In this document: piece by piece, positions 46,554 through 60,393 of the stretch
Layout: each line of letters starts with the position of its first letter
Numbering within the stretch: the first letter of the stretch is position 1
Assembly (NCBI GenBank): GCA_027563935.2
Contig: CM050454.1
Location: 45,908,596 to 45,972,595, forward strand
Source of the DNA: Costus lasius
Lineage: Eukaryota > Streptophyta > Magnoliopsida > Zingiberales > Costaceae
DNA length: 64,000 bases
Reading direction: 5' to 3'
Position numbers and translations under genes: made by a program
The notes under the pieces: model-generated
Databases searched by the model: none
Told to the model about the DNA's origin: nothing
The model's input: the letters and a program-made list of their open reading frames with translations, nothing else

Positions 46554-48359
46554 GGTGTTCGTTGCTGCAGGTATCTACAACAATGCAAGAACAGCAAGGT
46601 CAGTATCAATGTTAAGAATCGATCAGGACTTAAGAAAGATTCCTTTTCTCACTATTTTATCTGGCTGAAAAATCCAGCAAAAACAGCCCGAAAGAGTAGA
46701 ACTCTTTTAGTGAGATGGGATCCAGATTTCATACTTGGTCTCCGCGTCCCGCTCAGGCGAGATAAGATGCACAGAGGGTACAAGTACTAATCTCTGGTAG
46801 GCTGTCCCAGCCAATCGCCAACCCGTGCGATTCCCCTTCATCTGGGCAATCCAGCAGACTGTGCCAACTGAGTTGGTACAACACAGTCTCTGACCCCACA
46901 GATGGCTGCCTCCATGTGCTACCATATGCGCCACATATGTAGCCTACATGGTCAAGCTGACCCGACCTACTCCCTAGACCACCACGTGCTATGCTGAGCA
47001 ACGAGAAGCGATAAATCCCTTCCCTGTAACACGCAGGTGTAATCCCGCACCGTCTGAAGATAGATGGACGTGCCCACTGAGTGGGTACAACACGGCTCCA
47101 ACGATAATCAGAACAGTGAGGTTTCGCGTCAGAAGGCTTACGAGCTTGATATTTTAGCTTTGGATTTTAACGGTCTTTTATCTTCTTATCTATCATGCAA
47201 TTCCTATGGTGATAGCAGAAGATTTAAATCATGCTATTCTAATTGTAATTAAACAATAAAAGAAAGCAAGCTAATCTTATGTGGTAAAAGCCCATAAGCC
47301 TAAGTAAGACCTTAATTTCACTTAAGTCTTCACTTGCTTTTCTTCATGGGTCTTTTGCTGCTCATCTGGCCCAAACCAGGGCCCAAGCGCCTACTGCAGC
47401 TCAGGTGCGCCTACCAGGGAAAGTGCGCCTGGTCCCAGAGTCAAACCCTGGACCTCCCACCTGGTCAAGCCACTGCTGCATGCGCCTCTGCCAAGTGTGC
47501 TCTGTGCTCTTGTCTAATTAAATTACAATTTAACTATCTAGACAAGATTGACACGCAGGTCAATAACACTTTATAAATTAATGGAAATGTGATGCGCAGA
47601 TCACAATAAAATAATTTACATTTAATTTCCAGGCACGCAGGCCCCAGCACAGCACACATTAAACGGGCAGCCCACATAAGATAAAATAAACACACATATG
47701 GCATCCAAACAGCATGTGATCCAATTAAGAAATTAAAGTTTTGAAAACCCCTTTGGCATCAATTTTAATATTCTTATATGCCCTACAACCTTGCAACGGT
47801 CCATTAATAGGGATCCACTCATCCAATCTAATCAGATCCAGTGCCCTTGCATGCACCAAGTCCTAACTGACTTGAGTCGACCCAGTGGTCAACTATGCAT
47901 GCGCCAAGGGCTGAACCACCCCATGAGTCCTGGCAAGCGGGTGTGACCCCGGGCCTAACTCATGTGCGTTCATGGGTTGTCTCAACCAGACATCGCTACA
48001 CGCCTGTGATGCAGTCGACCTACAGCCACCTCTTGCTTGCGCAAAGGTGCTATCTGGTCGACCCATCTAGGCTGTCAGATGATCTGATCAGACTGGTTGG
48101 ATCTAACCTAGAGGATGACATCAACCCTATTAACCCGTCTAAGGATTTATAGTAAGACCTTAGATCTAGTGAGGTCGCGCAAGTAAAATACGTTTGATAA
48201 AACATCAACAATAAAGATGCGCCGACTTTCATACATGCTCAAACATGAAAAACATATGTAATCATTTTCGCATGTAACCTAACCTATAGATCTAAGCATG
48301 TTGCGCAAACATGGATCACAAAACATGGTATAGCAATCATAAAACATGCATCAACCAAG
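46554..48359 (-). other. CopA-IV untranslated leader
   Basis: Non-coding. It contains both palindromic hairpins (46858-46890 and near 47070-47095) and the T-arm-like hairpin at 47435-47451 (stem CCAGG/TCTGG on the minus strand). Confidence 0.85.
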
Positions 48360-48371
48360 GCTCTGATACCA
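48360..48371 (-). other. CopA-IV primer-binding site
   Basis: TGGTATCAGAGC on the minus strand, 2 nt from the 5' LTR. Confidence 0.95.
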
Positions 48372-48373
48372 AT

Positions 48374-50051
48374 TGCAAGTCCTCACAAGGTGGCGAAACC
48401 CTAGATAGGCGCATGAAAAATTTCTTCTAAAGCAGCGGAGTGGGTTTCTTAGTATCATCGCATGCAATATGATCAACTTAACAACATGAAAAGAATTCAT
48501 ACCGAAGCCATGTGTTGGATGGCGTCTTGGAAAGAGAGAGCAAGAGAGATCTCCTCCAAATGATGCGCACACAAGAATGAGGATGCGCTCACTTCCTTGG
48601 TGCTCCTTGTGCTAGCAAGGTTCCAAGAGGTGTCTTTGATCGAATGGAAGGGATGGATGAAGCTTTGCTCGCTTTGCCAAATGACTCTCCAAGGCGTCCA
48701 AGACTCGTCACACACGAATGCCCTCTCGAGAGTAAGTGGGGAAAGGCGAGAGAGAAGTTCTCTTGGCGTGAACGTGAGATGTGGTCACGTTAGAGAACAT
48801 GCTATCTAAAAATAGCAATGTCTCAACGTTCATGCGACCATGCATTACCCCAATCGCCAATGCCTCTTTACTTGAACCATGCGCTCACCCAATGAGCTGG
48901 TTCAAATCGATTTGGTTCAATAACCAAATAAACCAAGCAACTAGTCCAGATCATAACAAAAACCCCTAAGGCTTAAGATCTGACCGTTCATCTCTTGATG
49001 CTCCTGATCTCACCGATCTAGCATCCATTCTCTCAATCGAAGCTTACCGATCTCAAGCCCTTATCAATCAAACATGATCAGACTGGATCTCACTTACAAT
49101 CAGAGATTAAATCCCTTTAAACTGAACCCAAACAATTCAGTCCACACGATCTGACTTAAGTAAGCCATATCATCAAATTGTGCGACCCTAAGGGTTTCCT
49201 TTAAATGTCAGTAACGATAACTTACGTTATCACGATCAGTGAGGGGTATCTAGCAACACATCACTGTCTCCCGATATAAAGGAAAGAGTCTTCCAAGACT
49301 ACACCCAAACCACAGCACAAGTGTGAATCCAATTCACAAGGCATGCAAATTTCCTTTGCCACTGGATGTTCTTATTGGACAAGCGTGTCAAGCCTGTAGC
49401 TCCAATATGATGAGCATGATTAGATCAGATGAACACTGTCATCTGGGTATGGCCATACACTTTCTCAATCATCTCATACAGAGGGGGGCCCCTTTAGAAC
49501 ATCATACTCCAATTAAGGAGACGGCAATCCTTTATCTATCACTAGTGCCCTAACCTGACTCAAGCTCACCATCCAAGATAGTCTATAATCATTATGTTTC
49601 AAATGATATTGAACTACCTCAAAACAATGACAATCATCATTTAGAAACACAAGTGATCTCAAGTCAGAGGAAATGTGCCACTTGTTGCAATCAAGGATTA
49701 TTCACATTGTGACAAGCAATTGAATATCCTAGTAGGGTCTGTCCAGTACATCCAATGTACCCATGAGTCTACATCTTATTCCATGCTCGAAGCATCCTAT
49801 AAGATTAGAACACATATTAGTCTCAATCATATCAAGGCTGTCTCATGTTCACCAAGATATCTTGACTAAGGACATAACTGCATGTCAGCCTAGCTGAACA
49901 TCTTTGAGACATTATTCAGAAGTACACTTATTGCAGCAGACAATGTAACAAACTGAATAACAACCATGCCTTTATAAACATAAGAGTTTATTACATGATA
50001 CTGATACAATCCCAAGGCCTCAAGCATTAGCCTTAAGGGCATACCCCAACA
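48374..50051 (-). repeat. CopA-IV 5' LTR
   Basis: 1678 bp, nearly identical to 32630-34307. The right TSD CTAAC follows at 50052-50056. Confidence 0.95.
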
Positions 50052-50553
50052 CTAACATGACTCAAGCTCACCATCCAAGATAGTCTATAACCATTATGTT
50101 TCAAATGATATTGAACTACCTCAAAACAATGACAATCATCATTTAGAAACACAAGTGATCTCAAGTCAGAGGAAATGTGCCACTTGTTGCAATCAAGGAT
50201 TATTCACATTGAGACAAGCAATTGAATATCCTAGTAGGGTCTGTCCAGTACATCCAATGTACCCATGAGTCTACATCTTATTCCATGCTCGAAGCATCCT
50301 ATAAGATTAGAATACATATTAGTCTCAATCATATCAAGGCTGTCTCATGTTCACCAAGATATCTCGACTAAGGACAAAAGTGCATGTCAGCCTAGCTGAA
50401 CAGCATTGAGACATTATTCAGAAGTATATGTATTGCAGCAGATAATATATCAACCTGAATAACAACCATTGCCTTTATAAACATAAGAGTTTATACATGA
50501 TACTGATACAATCCCAAGGCCTCAAACATTAGCCTTAAGGGCATACCCCAACA
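50052..50553 (-). repeat. CopA-III 3' LTR, right part
   Basis: It starts with the right TSD of CopA-IV (CTAAC) and continues the LTR from 32629 to its TGTTGGGG end (minus strand). The polypurine tract follows at 50554-50564. Confidence 0.93.
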
Positions 50554-50573
50554 ATCTCCCACTTGCACTTAAT

Positions 50574-51316
50574 CTAATGGTTGAGGAATCTCAAACCCAT
50601 ATTATTACTGTGCTTCTCATGCTTCTGCTGCGCCAGAGGCTTGGTAAGCGGGTCTGCCAGATTGTCATCTGTATGAACCTTGCAGATTTTGATCTCGCCA
50701 CGATCAATGATCTCCCGGATCAAGTGAAACCGTCTCTGTATGTGCTTGGACTTCTGGTGCGACCGCGGTTCCTTTGCTTGTGCGATTGCTCCAGTGTTAT
50801 CACAGAAGATAACCAAAGGATCTGCACTAGAAGGAACAACACCAAGTTCCTTAACGAACTTGCGAATCCATACTGCCTCCTTAGATGCTTCTGAGGCTGC
50901 AACATACTCGGCTTCTGTTGTGGAATCAGGAACGATGGACTGTTTGAAACTCTTCCACACCACTGCTCCTCCATTCAAGCTAAAAACATAGCCTGATTGC
51001 GATCGAAAATCATCCTGGTCAGATTGGAATGAAGCGTCAGTATATCCTTCAATACTGAGTTCTTCCTGACCACCATATATCAAGAACATATCTTTGGTCC
51101 TCCGCAGATATTTCAAGATGTTCTTGACTGCAATCCAGTGCGCCTGACCTGGATTACTTTGGAATCGACTGGTCACGCTTAACCCGTAAGCGACGTCTGG
51201 GCGAGTACACAACATCGCATACATAATGGATCCAATAGCCGAAGCATAAGGCGTATTGTCCATTTCATCTTTCTCAGTCTGTGTTTGTGGACACTAACTC
51301 TTTGAAAGATTCAGAC
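50574..51316 (-). pseudogene. CopA-III gag-pol, C-terminal part
   Basis: RNase H and the end of reverse transcriptase, closing with the stop TAG at 50574-50576. An in-frame TAG at 51294-51296 replaces a CAG found in other copies (SKSQCP context). CopA-V separates this from the rest, which resumes at 60394. CAGAC (51312-51316) is the left TSD of CopA-V. Confidence 0.9.
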
Positions 51317-52989
51317 TGAAAAGACCCCTAAATCTAGGGGGCCGAAACCCTAAGGGTGGCGCAAAAGAAAGTTTTCGCATGGGAAGCTAGGGTTTCAACA
51401 ATAATCGCATATATGTTTATATGATCAACCTCTTATAGTTAGGAATCATACCATAGCCATTTCGATTGGATGGCGTCAAGGAAGAAGAGATTCGAATGAA
51501 ACTCCTCCAAAAGGTGCGCACACAAGGTGATGCCGCCTACTCCTTGAGATCCTTGTGCTAGCAAGGTTCCTCAAGGGTCTTTGATCGAATCAAAGGGATG
51601 AGATGTCTTCTCCCACTCGGCCGAGACCTCTCCAAGACGTGAAGGAAGCTTTTCACCCGAGAGAGAGCGTCGAGAGCAAGAATCAAAACGTATTGGCGTT
51701 CAAGAGAGGTGGCGCATGAAGACTTACTAAAAATAGCAAGCCATGAAGAGCATGCGCCCACTTCTTCATAACCGACAATAACGCTTCAAAGATTGAACCA
51801 TGCGTTCATTCTCTTGAACCGGTTTAATCTAATTGACCCAACTCAATTTGGTTCAAAGACCAAATCAAAACAGCCCAAGCCATTTGGTCTAGATCATCTT
51901 AAACCCTAAGGCTCCTGATCTAACCGTTCATCTCGTGATGCTTTTGATCTCACCGATCTAGCATCAATTCTCTCGATCGAAGCTTACCGATCTCAAGCCC
52001 TAATCAATCAAACATGATCAGACCAGATCTCACTTACAATCAGAGTCTAAATCCCTTTAAACTGAACTTAATCAATTCAGTCCACACGATCTGACTTAAG
52101 TAAGCCATATCATCAAATTGTGCGACCCTGAGGGTTTCCTTTAAATGTCGGTAACGATAACTCACGTTATCACGATCAGTGAGGTGTATCTAGCAACACA
52201 TCACTGTCTCCCGATATAAAGGAAAGAGTCTTCCAAGACTACACCCAAACCACAGCACAAGTGTGAATCCATTTCACAAGACATACAAGTTTCCTTTGCC
52301 ACTGGATGTTCTTATTGGACAAGCGTGTCAAGCCTGTAACTCCAATATGATGAGCATGATTAGATCAGATGAACATAGTCACCTGGGTATGGCCATACAC
52401 TTTCTCAATCATCTCATCCAGGGGGGCCCCATAGAACATCATGCTCCTTAAACAAAGAGACGGCAATCCTATATCTATCACCAGTGTCCTAACCTGACTC
52501 ATGATCATTATCCAAGATAGTCTATAACCATTATGTTTCAAATGATATTGAACTACCTCAAAACAATGACAATCATCATTTAGAAACACAAGTGATCTCA
52601 AGTCAGAGGAAGTATGCCACTTGTTGCATACAAGGATTATTCACATTGTGACAAGCAATTGAATATCCTAGTAGGGTCTGTCCAGTACATCCAATGTACC
52701 CATGAGTCTACATCTTATTCCATGCTCGAAGCATCCTATAAGATTAGAACACACATTAGTCTTAACCATATCAAGGCTGTCTCATGTTCACCAAGATATC
52801 TCGACTAAGGACATATAGCATGTCAGCCTAGCTGAACAGCATTGAGACATTATTCAGAAGCACAGTTATTGCAGCAGACAATGTAACAAACTGAATAATA
52901 ACCATTGCCTTTATAAACATAAGAGTTTATACATGATACTGTTACAATCCCAAGGCCTCAAACATTAGCCTTAAGGGCATACCCCAACA
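51317..52989 (-). repeat. CopA-V 3' LTR
   Basis: 1673 bp. In plus it begins TGAAAAGACCCC and ends CCCCAACA. The hairpin-2 loop here is GTGA instead of GTAA, still GNRA-type. The polypurine tract is at 52990-53000. Confidence 0.95.
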
Positions 52990-53009
52990 ATCTCCCACTT
53001 GCACTTAAT

Positions 53010-56000
53010 CTAATGGTTGAGAAATCTCAAACCCATATTATTACAGTGCTTCTCATGCTTCTGCTGCGCCAGAGGCTTGGTAAGCGGGTCAGCCAGATTG
53101 TCATCTGTATGAACCTTGCAGATTTTGATCTCGCCTCGATCAATGATCTCCCGGATCAAGTGAAACCGTCTCTATATGTGCTTGGACTTCTGGTGCGACC
53201 GTGGTTCCTTTGCTTGTGCTATTGCTCCAGTGTTATCACAGAAGATAACCAAAGGATCTGCACTCGAAGGAACAACACCAAGTTCCTGAATGAACTTACG
53301 AATCCAAACTGCCTCCTTAGATGCTTCCGAGGCTGCAACATACTCGGCTTCTGTTGTGGAATCAGCAACGATAGACTGTTTGAAACTTTTCCACACCACT
53401 GCTCCTCCATTCAAGCTAAAAACATAGCCTGATTGCGATCGGAAATCATCCTGGTCAGACTGGAATGAAGCGTCAGTATATCCTTCAATACTGAGTTCTT
53501 CCTGACCTCCATATATCAAGAACATATCTTTGGTCCTCCGAAGATATTTTAAAATATTCTTGACTGCAATCCAGTGCGCCATACCTGGATTACTTTGGAA
53601 CCGACTGGTCACGCTTAACCCGTAAGCGACGTCTGGGCGAGTACACAACATCGCATACATAATGGATCCAATAGCCGAAGCATAAGGCGTATTGTCCATT
53701 TCATCTTTCTCAGTCTGTGTTTGTGGACACTGACTCTTTGAAAGATTCAGACCATGTCGGACTGGAAGATATCCTCTTTTAGAATTCTCTAAATGGAATC
53801 TCTCCAGGACTTTATCGATGTAAGTACTCTGGCACAGCCCGAGAAGTCTCTTAGATCTATCCCTGTAGATCTTCACACCTAATACATAGGCTGCTTCTCC
53901 TAAATCTTTCATCTGGAAACATTTCCTTAGCCATGCTTTAATAGCATGCATTTCACGAATATCGTTTCCAATGATTAAGATATCATCGACGTAGAGGACT
54001 AGGAAAGTAATCACGCTCCCACTAAACCTCTTATTTACACACGGGTCATCTTCGTTCTTGATGAAACCAAATTCACTGATTGATTCATCAAAACGAATAT
54101 TCCAGCTTCTAGATGCTTGTTTCAGTCCATAAATGGACTTCTTTAACTTGCATATTTTATGACGATCTGATGGATTAGTGAAACCTTCAGGTTGTGTCAT
54201 ATACACATCCTCATCCAGTTTTCCATCAAGGAAAGCCGTCTTCACATCCATCTGCCAGATCTCATAATCATAATATGCAGCTATCGCGAAAAGAATCCGA
54301 ATAGACTTAAACATAGCTACAGGTGAGAAAGTTTCATCATAATCTATCCCGTAGATTTGTTTGAAACCTTTCGCAACTAGCCTGCCTTTATAGGTAACTA
54401 CGTTACCATCCATGTCAATCTTCCTTTTGAAGATCCATTTACAGCCTATAGGGATTACTCCCGGAGGCGGATCAACCAAATCCCAGACTTGGTTATCTGA
54501 CATGGAGTCCATCTCGGCTCGCATAGCTTCAAGCCATCTAGCTGATTCCGGTCCACTGACCGCATCCGCATAAGTGAGGGGTTCATCATTATCAATGATG
54601 TAGACTCCGTCATAGCGCTCAGGCTGACGACAGATCCTTCCCGATCTTCGCGGTTCCCGTGATATCTGAGCCTCAGGTTGTTCAATAACCTGATCCACTG
54701 GCTCAGGCTCATCCAACTGAGCTTGACTACTTTGTCCTTCCTCTAGATTCTCATCCAGCTTTATTTCTCTCCCACTGGCCTCTTGCAGAAGAAACTCCTT
54801 CTCAAGAAATATTGCCGTCCGAGCAACAAATACTTTGTTCTCTTTGGGATCGTAGAAATAATAACCCTTAGTTTCCTTAGGGTAACCGACAAAGATGCAT
54901 TTCTCAGATCTGCTCTCCAGTTTCCCAGAGGCGAGTTTTTTAACATAAGCCTCGCAACCCCAGATCTTAATAAATGTCAAGCTAGGCTGTTTCCCATACC
55001 ATAACTCATATGGAGCCTTTGAAACTGCCTTGGATGGCACTCGGTTTAGTACCTTTGCAGCTGTTTCCAGTGCAAATCCCCAAAAGGAGTAAGGTAGAGT
55101 AGCCTGACTCATCATAGAACGAACCATATCAAGTAACGTTCTATTTCTCCTCTCGGACACACCATTCCATTGCGGTGTTCCTGGCGGAGTGAGCTGTGAG
55201 ATAATCCCACACTCTTTTAGATAGTCAGTAAACGCATGACTCAAGTATTCTCCACCTCGATCAGAATGAAGTGCCTTGATATTTCGGCCTAGCTGATTTT
55301 GTACTTCATTTTTGAACTCTTTGAACTTGTCAAAAGATTCACTCTTATGTCTCATAAGATAGACATAACCATATCTACTGAAATCATCAGTAAAGGTAAT
55401 GAAGTACTGATAGCCACCTCTGGCATGTTTACTAAATGGCCCACACACATCACTGTGTATAAGGTCAAGTAAACCTGAAGCCCTTTGACCTTTGTTAGGA
55501 AAAGGAGACTTCGTCATTTTACCCATTAAACAAGCTTTGCATGTATCAATCTCCTCATAGGAGAATGATCCCAGCAGTCCATGATTATGCAACCGCTTAA
55601 TGCGCTTCTTGTTAATATGGCCTAAACGACTATGCCATAGCAAGGTGCTGTCATCAGCATACTTGGCTTTCTTATTATCAATGTTTTGTATAGAATATTC
55701 CATGTCCAACATGAATAACCCATTGTTAATTGAACCAGTAGCATAAACAATATTATCAAGAGTAAGATAACACTTTGAAATCTTGCATTCAAAGGAAAAC
55801 CCTTTCCTGACAAGAGCAGGAATAGAGATAATATTTTTGGTAATACTGGGTACAAAGTAACAATTGTTTAATTCTAATACAATGCCAGATGGTAATGAGA
55901 TGTAATAATCCCCTACAGCAACAGCAGCAACCCGTGCCCCGTTTCCAACTCGTAGGTCCACCTCATACTGTCCCACCTGTCTTCTTCTCTTGAGTTCCTG

Positions 56001-56894
56001 TACATTTGAACAAATGTGAACTCCACATGCAGTGTCCAACACCCATGAAATAGAAGAAGAGGATATCATGACTTCAGTCACAAATATACCTGAGCCAGAA
56101 GCGATGCTTCCCTTCTTGTCTCCTTGGAGCGCTTTACAGTCCTTTTTCCATTGACCCAGCTGGCCACAGTGGAAACATCTGTATTCCTTTGACCGCTTAA
56201 CCTTCTGTTTCAGAGCCTTGTTGTAGTTCTTGACTGGGGCTTTGCCCTTCTTCCCCTTCTTCTTGTTCCTGGAAGGAACCATTAAGACAGAGGTTGAAGG
56301 CTTTCCCTTCAGAGTTTCCTCAGTAGTCAAGAGCATATTCAGCAACTCTGCCGGAGTACAATCGATTTTGTTCATATTAAAGTTAATAATGAACGCATCG
56401 AAAGAAGGCGGAAGAGACTGCAGAATAATGTCTACAGCAAGCTCCTGATTGATGGTATGCCCCAGTTTCTCCAGAGCCTCCTTGTGCCCAATCATCTTGA
56501 GCACGTGAGCTCCCACTGGGCTCCCTTCAGCCAGTTTGCTCTGAAAGAAAAGCTTGGTCAAATTATAGCGTTCAGTCCTCGCCTGTGCAGCATACAACAT
56601 CTTGAGGTTTGCTATAATTTCTATAGCAGACATATCCTCATGCTGACGCTGCAGCGGTGGCGTCATAGACGCTAGCATCAGGCAAGCGACATCAATGCTA
56701 TCATTGACATGCTTTTCATAGGCTTCACGAACCGCCCTTGCGGCGTTCGCAGCGGGTTGAGGTGGCACAGCCGTCTCGAGGACATACAGTTTCCTCTCTG
56801 CCTTAAGAACAATCTTAAGGTGTCCGTACCAGTCTGAGAAGTTTGGCCCAGCAAACTTCTCCCTTTCCAGTAGGGATCGCACATTGAAGCTCAT
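53010..56894 (-). pseudogene. CopA-V gag-pol, single nonsense codon near the end
   Basis: A 3885-bp frame (1294 codons plus stop) with ATG at 56892-56894 and the domain set of CopA-IV. A single in-frame TAG (53172-53174) replaces CAG after HQKSKHI and removes the last 54 residues, including the VHTDDNLADP motif of RNase H. The product would be a 1240-residue polyprotein with likely defective RNase H. The first zinc-knuckle His is Gln here (GQLGQWKKDC), which should also weaken RNA binding. Otherwise integrase, reverse transcriptase YVDD and protease LDTACG are present. Confidence 0.93.
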
Positions 56895-58701
56895 GGTGTT
56901 CGTTGCTGCAGGAATCTACAACAATGCAAGAACAGCAAGGTCAGTATCAATGTTTAGAATCAATCCAGGACTTAAGAAAGATTCTTTTCTCACTATTTTA
57001 TCTGACTGAAAAATCCATTAAAACAGTCCGAAAGAGTAACACTCTTTTAGTGAGATGGGATCCAGATTTTATACTTGGTCTCCGCGTCCCGCTCAGGCGA
57101 GATAAGATGCACAGAGAGTACAAGTACTAATCTCTGGTAGGCAGTCCCTGCCAATCGCCAACCCGTGCGATTCCCCTTCATCTGGGCAATCCAGCAGACT
57201 GTGCCAACTGAGTTGGTACAACACAGTCTCTGATCCCACAGATGGCTGCCTCCATATGGCTAACATATGCCCCATATGTAGCCTACATGGTCAAGCTGAC
57301 CTGACCTACTCCCTGGACCACCACGTGCTATGCTGAGCAACGAGAAGCGATAAATCCCTTCCCTGTAACACGCAGGTGAAATCACACACCGTCTGAAGAT
57401 AGATGGGCGTGCCCACTGAGTGGGTACAACACGGCCCCAACGATAGTCAGAACAGTGAGGTTTCGCGCCAGAAGGCATTACGTGCTTGATATTTTAGCGT
57501 TGGATTTTAACGGTCTTTTATCTTCTTACTATGAGGCAAAACCTATGGCTATAGCAGAAGATAAATAACTCATGCAATTCTAATTATTTAAACAATAAAA
57601 GAATGCAAGCTGATCTTATGTGATAAAAGCCCATTAAGCCAAGGTAAGACCTTAATACACTTAAGTCTTCACTTGCTTTTCTTCATGGGACTTTTGCTTC
57701 TCATCTGGTCCAGCCCAGGGCCCTAGCGCCCATTGCAGCTCAGGTGCATTCACCAGGTGAATGCGCATGTCCTAGGGTCGAACCCTAGACCTCCCACCTG
57801 GTCAAGCCATTAGCTGCATGCGCCTCTGCCAAGTGTGCTCAGTGCTCTTGTCTGATTAAATTACATTTCAATCTATCTAGACAAGATTGACTCGCAGGTC
57901 AATTACATCTTATAAATTTAATACAATGTGATTCGCAGATCACAAATAAATATTAATTTATAATTAACCAGGCACGCAGGCCCCAGCACAGCACACATTA
58001 AAGGGCAACCCACATAAGATGAAATAAACAAGCATATGGCATCAATCAACATGTGATCCATTACAAAGAAAATAAAATTTTGAAAACCCATTGGCATCAA
58101 TTTTACTTTTCTTATGTGCCCTACAACCTTACAACGGTCCATTGATAGGGATCCACTCATCATGTCTAGTTAGATCCATGCCCTTGCATGCACCAAGTCT
58201 TAACTGACTTGCGTTGACCTAATGGTCAACCATGCATGCGCCAAGGGCTGAACAACCAACATGAGTTCTGGCAAGCGGGTGTGACCCCGGGCCTAACTCA
58301 TGTGTGTTCACTGGTTGTCTCAACCAGACCTCGCTACACGCCTGTGATGCAGTCGACCTATAGCCACCTCATGCTTGCGCAGAGGTGCCATCTGGTCGAC
58401 CCATCTAGGCTGTCAGATGGTCTGATCAGACTATTTGGATCCAACCTAGAGGATGATTTCAACCCCATCAACCCGTCTAAGGGTTTACAGTAGGCGCTTA
58501 GATCTAAGTGAAGCGCGCAAGATGATATAATTTTTGACAAACAAAAACCTAACAAGCGCCAACACAATATAACATGCACATCACACATGCGCCAACATCT
58601 AATAGCATAGTATGTATTTTCGCATGTGATAAAGTAGATCTAAGCAACGCAAACAAGGATCACACAACATGAAGCAATCATATAGACATATAACAACCGC
58701 A
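56895..58701 (-). other. CopA-V untranslated leader
   Basis: Non-coding, 1.8 kb. It contains both palindromic hairpins (near 57195-57230 and 57405-57435) and the T-arm-like hairpin at 57772-57788 (stem CTAGG/CCTAG, loop GTTCGAC on the minus strand). Confidence 0.85.
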
Positions 58702-58713
58702 GCTCTGATACCA
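58702..58713 (-). other. CopA-V primer-binding site
   Basis: TGGTATCAGAGC on the minus strand, 2 nt from the 5' LTR. Confidence 0.95.
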
Positions 58714-58715
58714 AT

Positions 58716-60388
58716 TGAAAAGACCCCTAAATCTAGGGGGCCGAAACCCTAAGGGTGGCGCAAAAGAAAGTTTTCGCATGGGAAGCTAGGGTTTCAACAA
58801 TAATCGCATATATGTTTATATGATCAACCTCTTATAGTTAGGAATCATACCATAGCCATTTCGATTGGATGGCGTCAAGGAAGAAGAGATTCGAATGAAA
58901 CTCCTCCAAAAGGTGCGCACACAAGGTGATGCCGCCTACTCCTTGAGATCCTTGTGCTAGCAAGGTTCTTCAAGGGTCTTTGATCGAATCAAAGGGATGA
59001 GATGTCTTCTCCCACTCGGCCGAGACCTCTCCAAGACGTGAAGGAAGCTTTTCACCCGAGAGAGAGCGTCGAGAGCAAGAGTCAAAACGTATTGGCGTTC
59101 AAGAGAGGTGGCGCATGAAGACTTACTAAAAATAGCAAGCCATGAAGAGCATGCGCCCACTTCTTCATAACCGACAATAACGCTTCAAAGATTGAACCAT
59201 GCGTTCATTCTCTTGAACCGGTTTAATCTAATTGACCCAACTCAATTTGGTTCAAAGACCAAATCAAAACAGCCCAAGCCATTTGGTCTAGATCATCTTA
59301 AACCCTAAGGCTCCTGATCTAACCGTTCATCTCGTGATGCTTTTGATCTCACCGATCTAGCATCAATTCTCTCGATCGAAGCTTACCGATCTCAAGCCCT
59401 AATCAATCAAACATGATCAGACCAGATCTCACTTACAATCAGAGTCTAAATCCCTTTAAACTGAACTTAATCAATTCAGTCCACACGATCTGACTTAAGT
59501 AAGCCATATCATCAAATTGTGCGACCCTGAGGGTTTCCTTTAAATGTCGGTAACGATAACTCACGTTATCACGATCAGTGAGGGGTATCTAGCAACACAT
59601 CACTGTCTCCCGATATAAAGGAAAGAGTCTTCCAAGACTACACCCAAACCACAGCACAAGTGTGAATCCATTTCACAAGACATACAAGTTTCCTTTGCCA
59701 CTGGATGTTCTTATTGGACAAGCGTGTCAAGCCTGTAACTCCAATATGATGAGCATGATTAGATCAGATGAACATAGTCACCTGGGTATGGCCATACACT
59801 TTCTCAATCATCTCATCCAGGGGGGCCCCATAGAACATCATGCTCCTTAAACAAAGAGACGGCAATCCTATATCTATCACCAGTGTCCTAACCTGACTCA
59901 TGATCATTATCCAAGATAGTCTATAACCATTATGTTTCAAATGATATTGAACTACCTCAAAACAATGACAATCATCATTTAGAAACACAAGTGATCTCAA
60001 GTCAGAGGAAGTATGCCACTTGTTGCATACAAGGATTATTCACATTGTGACAAGCAATTGAATATCCTAGTAGGGTCTGTCCAGTACATCCAATGTACCC
60101 ATGAGTCTACATCTTATTCCATGCTCGAAGCATCCTATAAGATTAGAACACACATTAGTCTTAACCATATCAAGGCTGTCTCATGTTCACCAAGATATCT
60201 CGACTAAGGACATATAGCATGTCAGCCTAGCTGAACAGCATTGAGACATTATTCAGAAGCACAGTTATTGCAGCAGACAATGTAACAAACTGAATAATAA
60301 CCATTGCCTTTATAAACATAAGAGTTTATACATGATACTGTTACAATCCCAAGGCCTCAAACATTAGCCTTAAGGGCATACCCCAACA
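58716..60388 (-). repeat. CopA-V 5' LTR
   Basis: 1673 bp, near-identical to 51317-52989. TSD CAGAC follows at 60389-60393. Confidence 0.95.
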
Positions 60389-60393
60389 CAGAC

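Larger units (their letters stand above)
32630..50051 (-). mobile_element. CopA-IV: complete copia element, split by CRM
   Basis: Flanked by CTAAC (32625-32629 and 50052-50056) and inserted in the LTR of its own relative CopA-III. Both LTRs are 1678 bp, with about three differences by eye. Its gag-pol frame was fully open before CRM inserted near the C-terminus. Without CRM and its extra TSD the element is about 9.1 kb. Confidence 0.93.
51317..60388 (-). mobile_element. CopA-V: complete copia element, 9.1 kb
   Basis: Flanked by CAGAC (51312-51316 and 60389-60393). It has two 1673-bp LTRs with about three differences by eye (51569, 51681 and 52184 regions), a primer site, leader, one-stop gag-pol and polypurine tract. 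It is young and structurally complete, inserted in the pol of its relative CopA-III. Confidence 0.95.
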
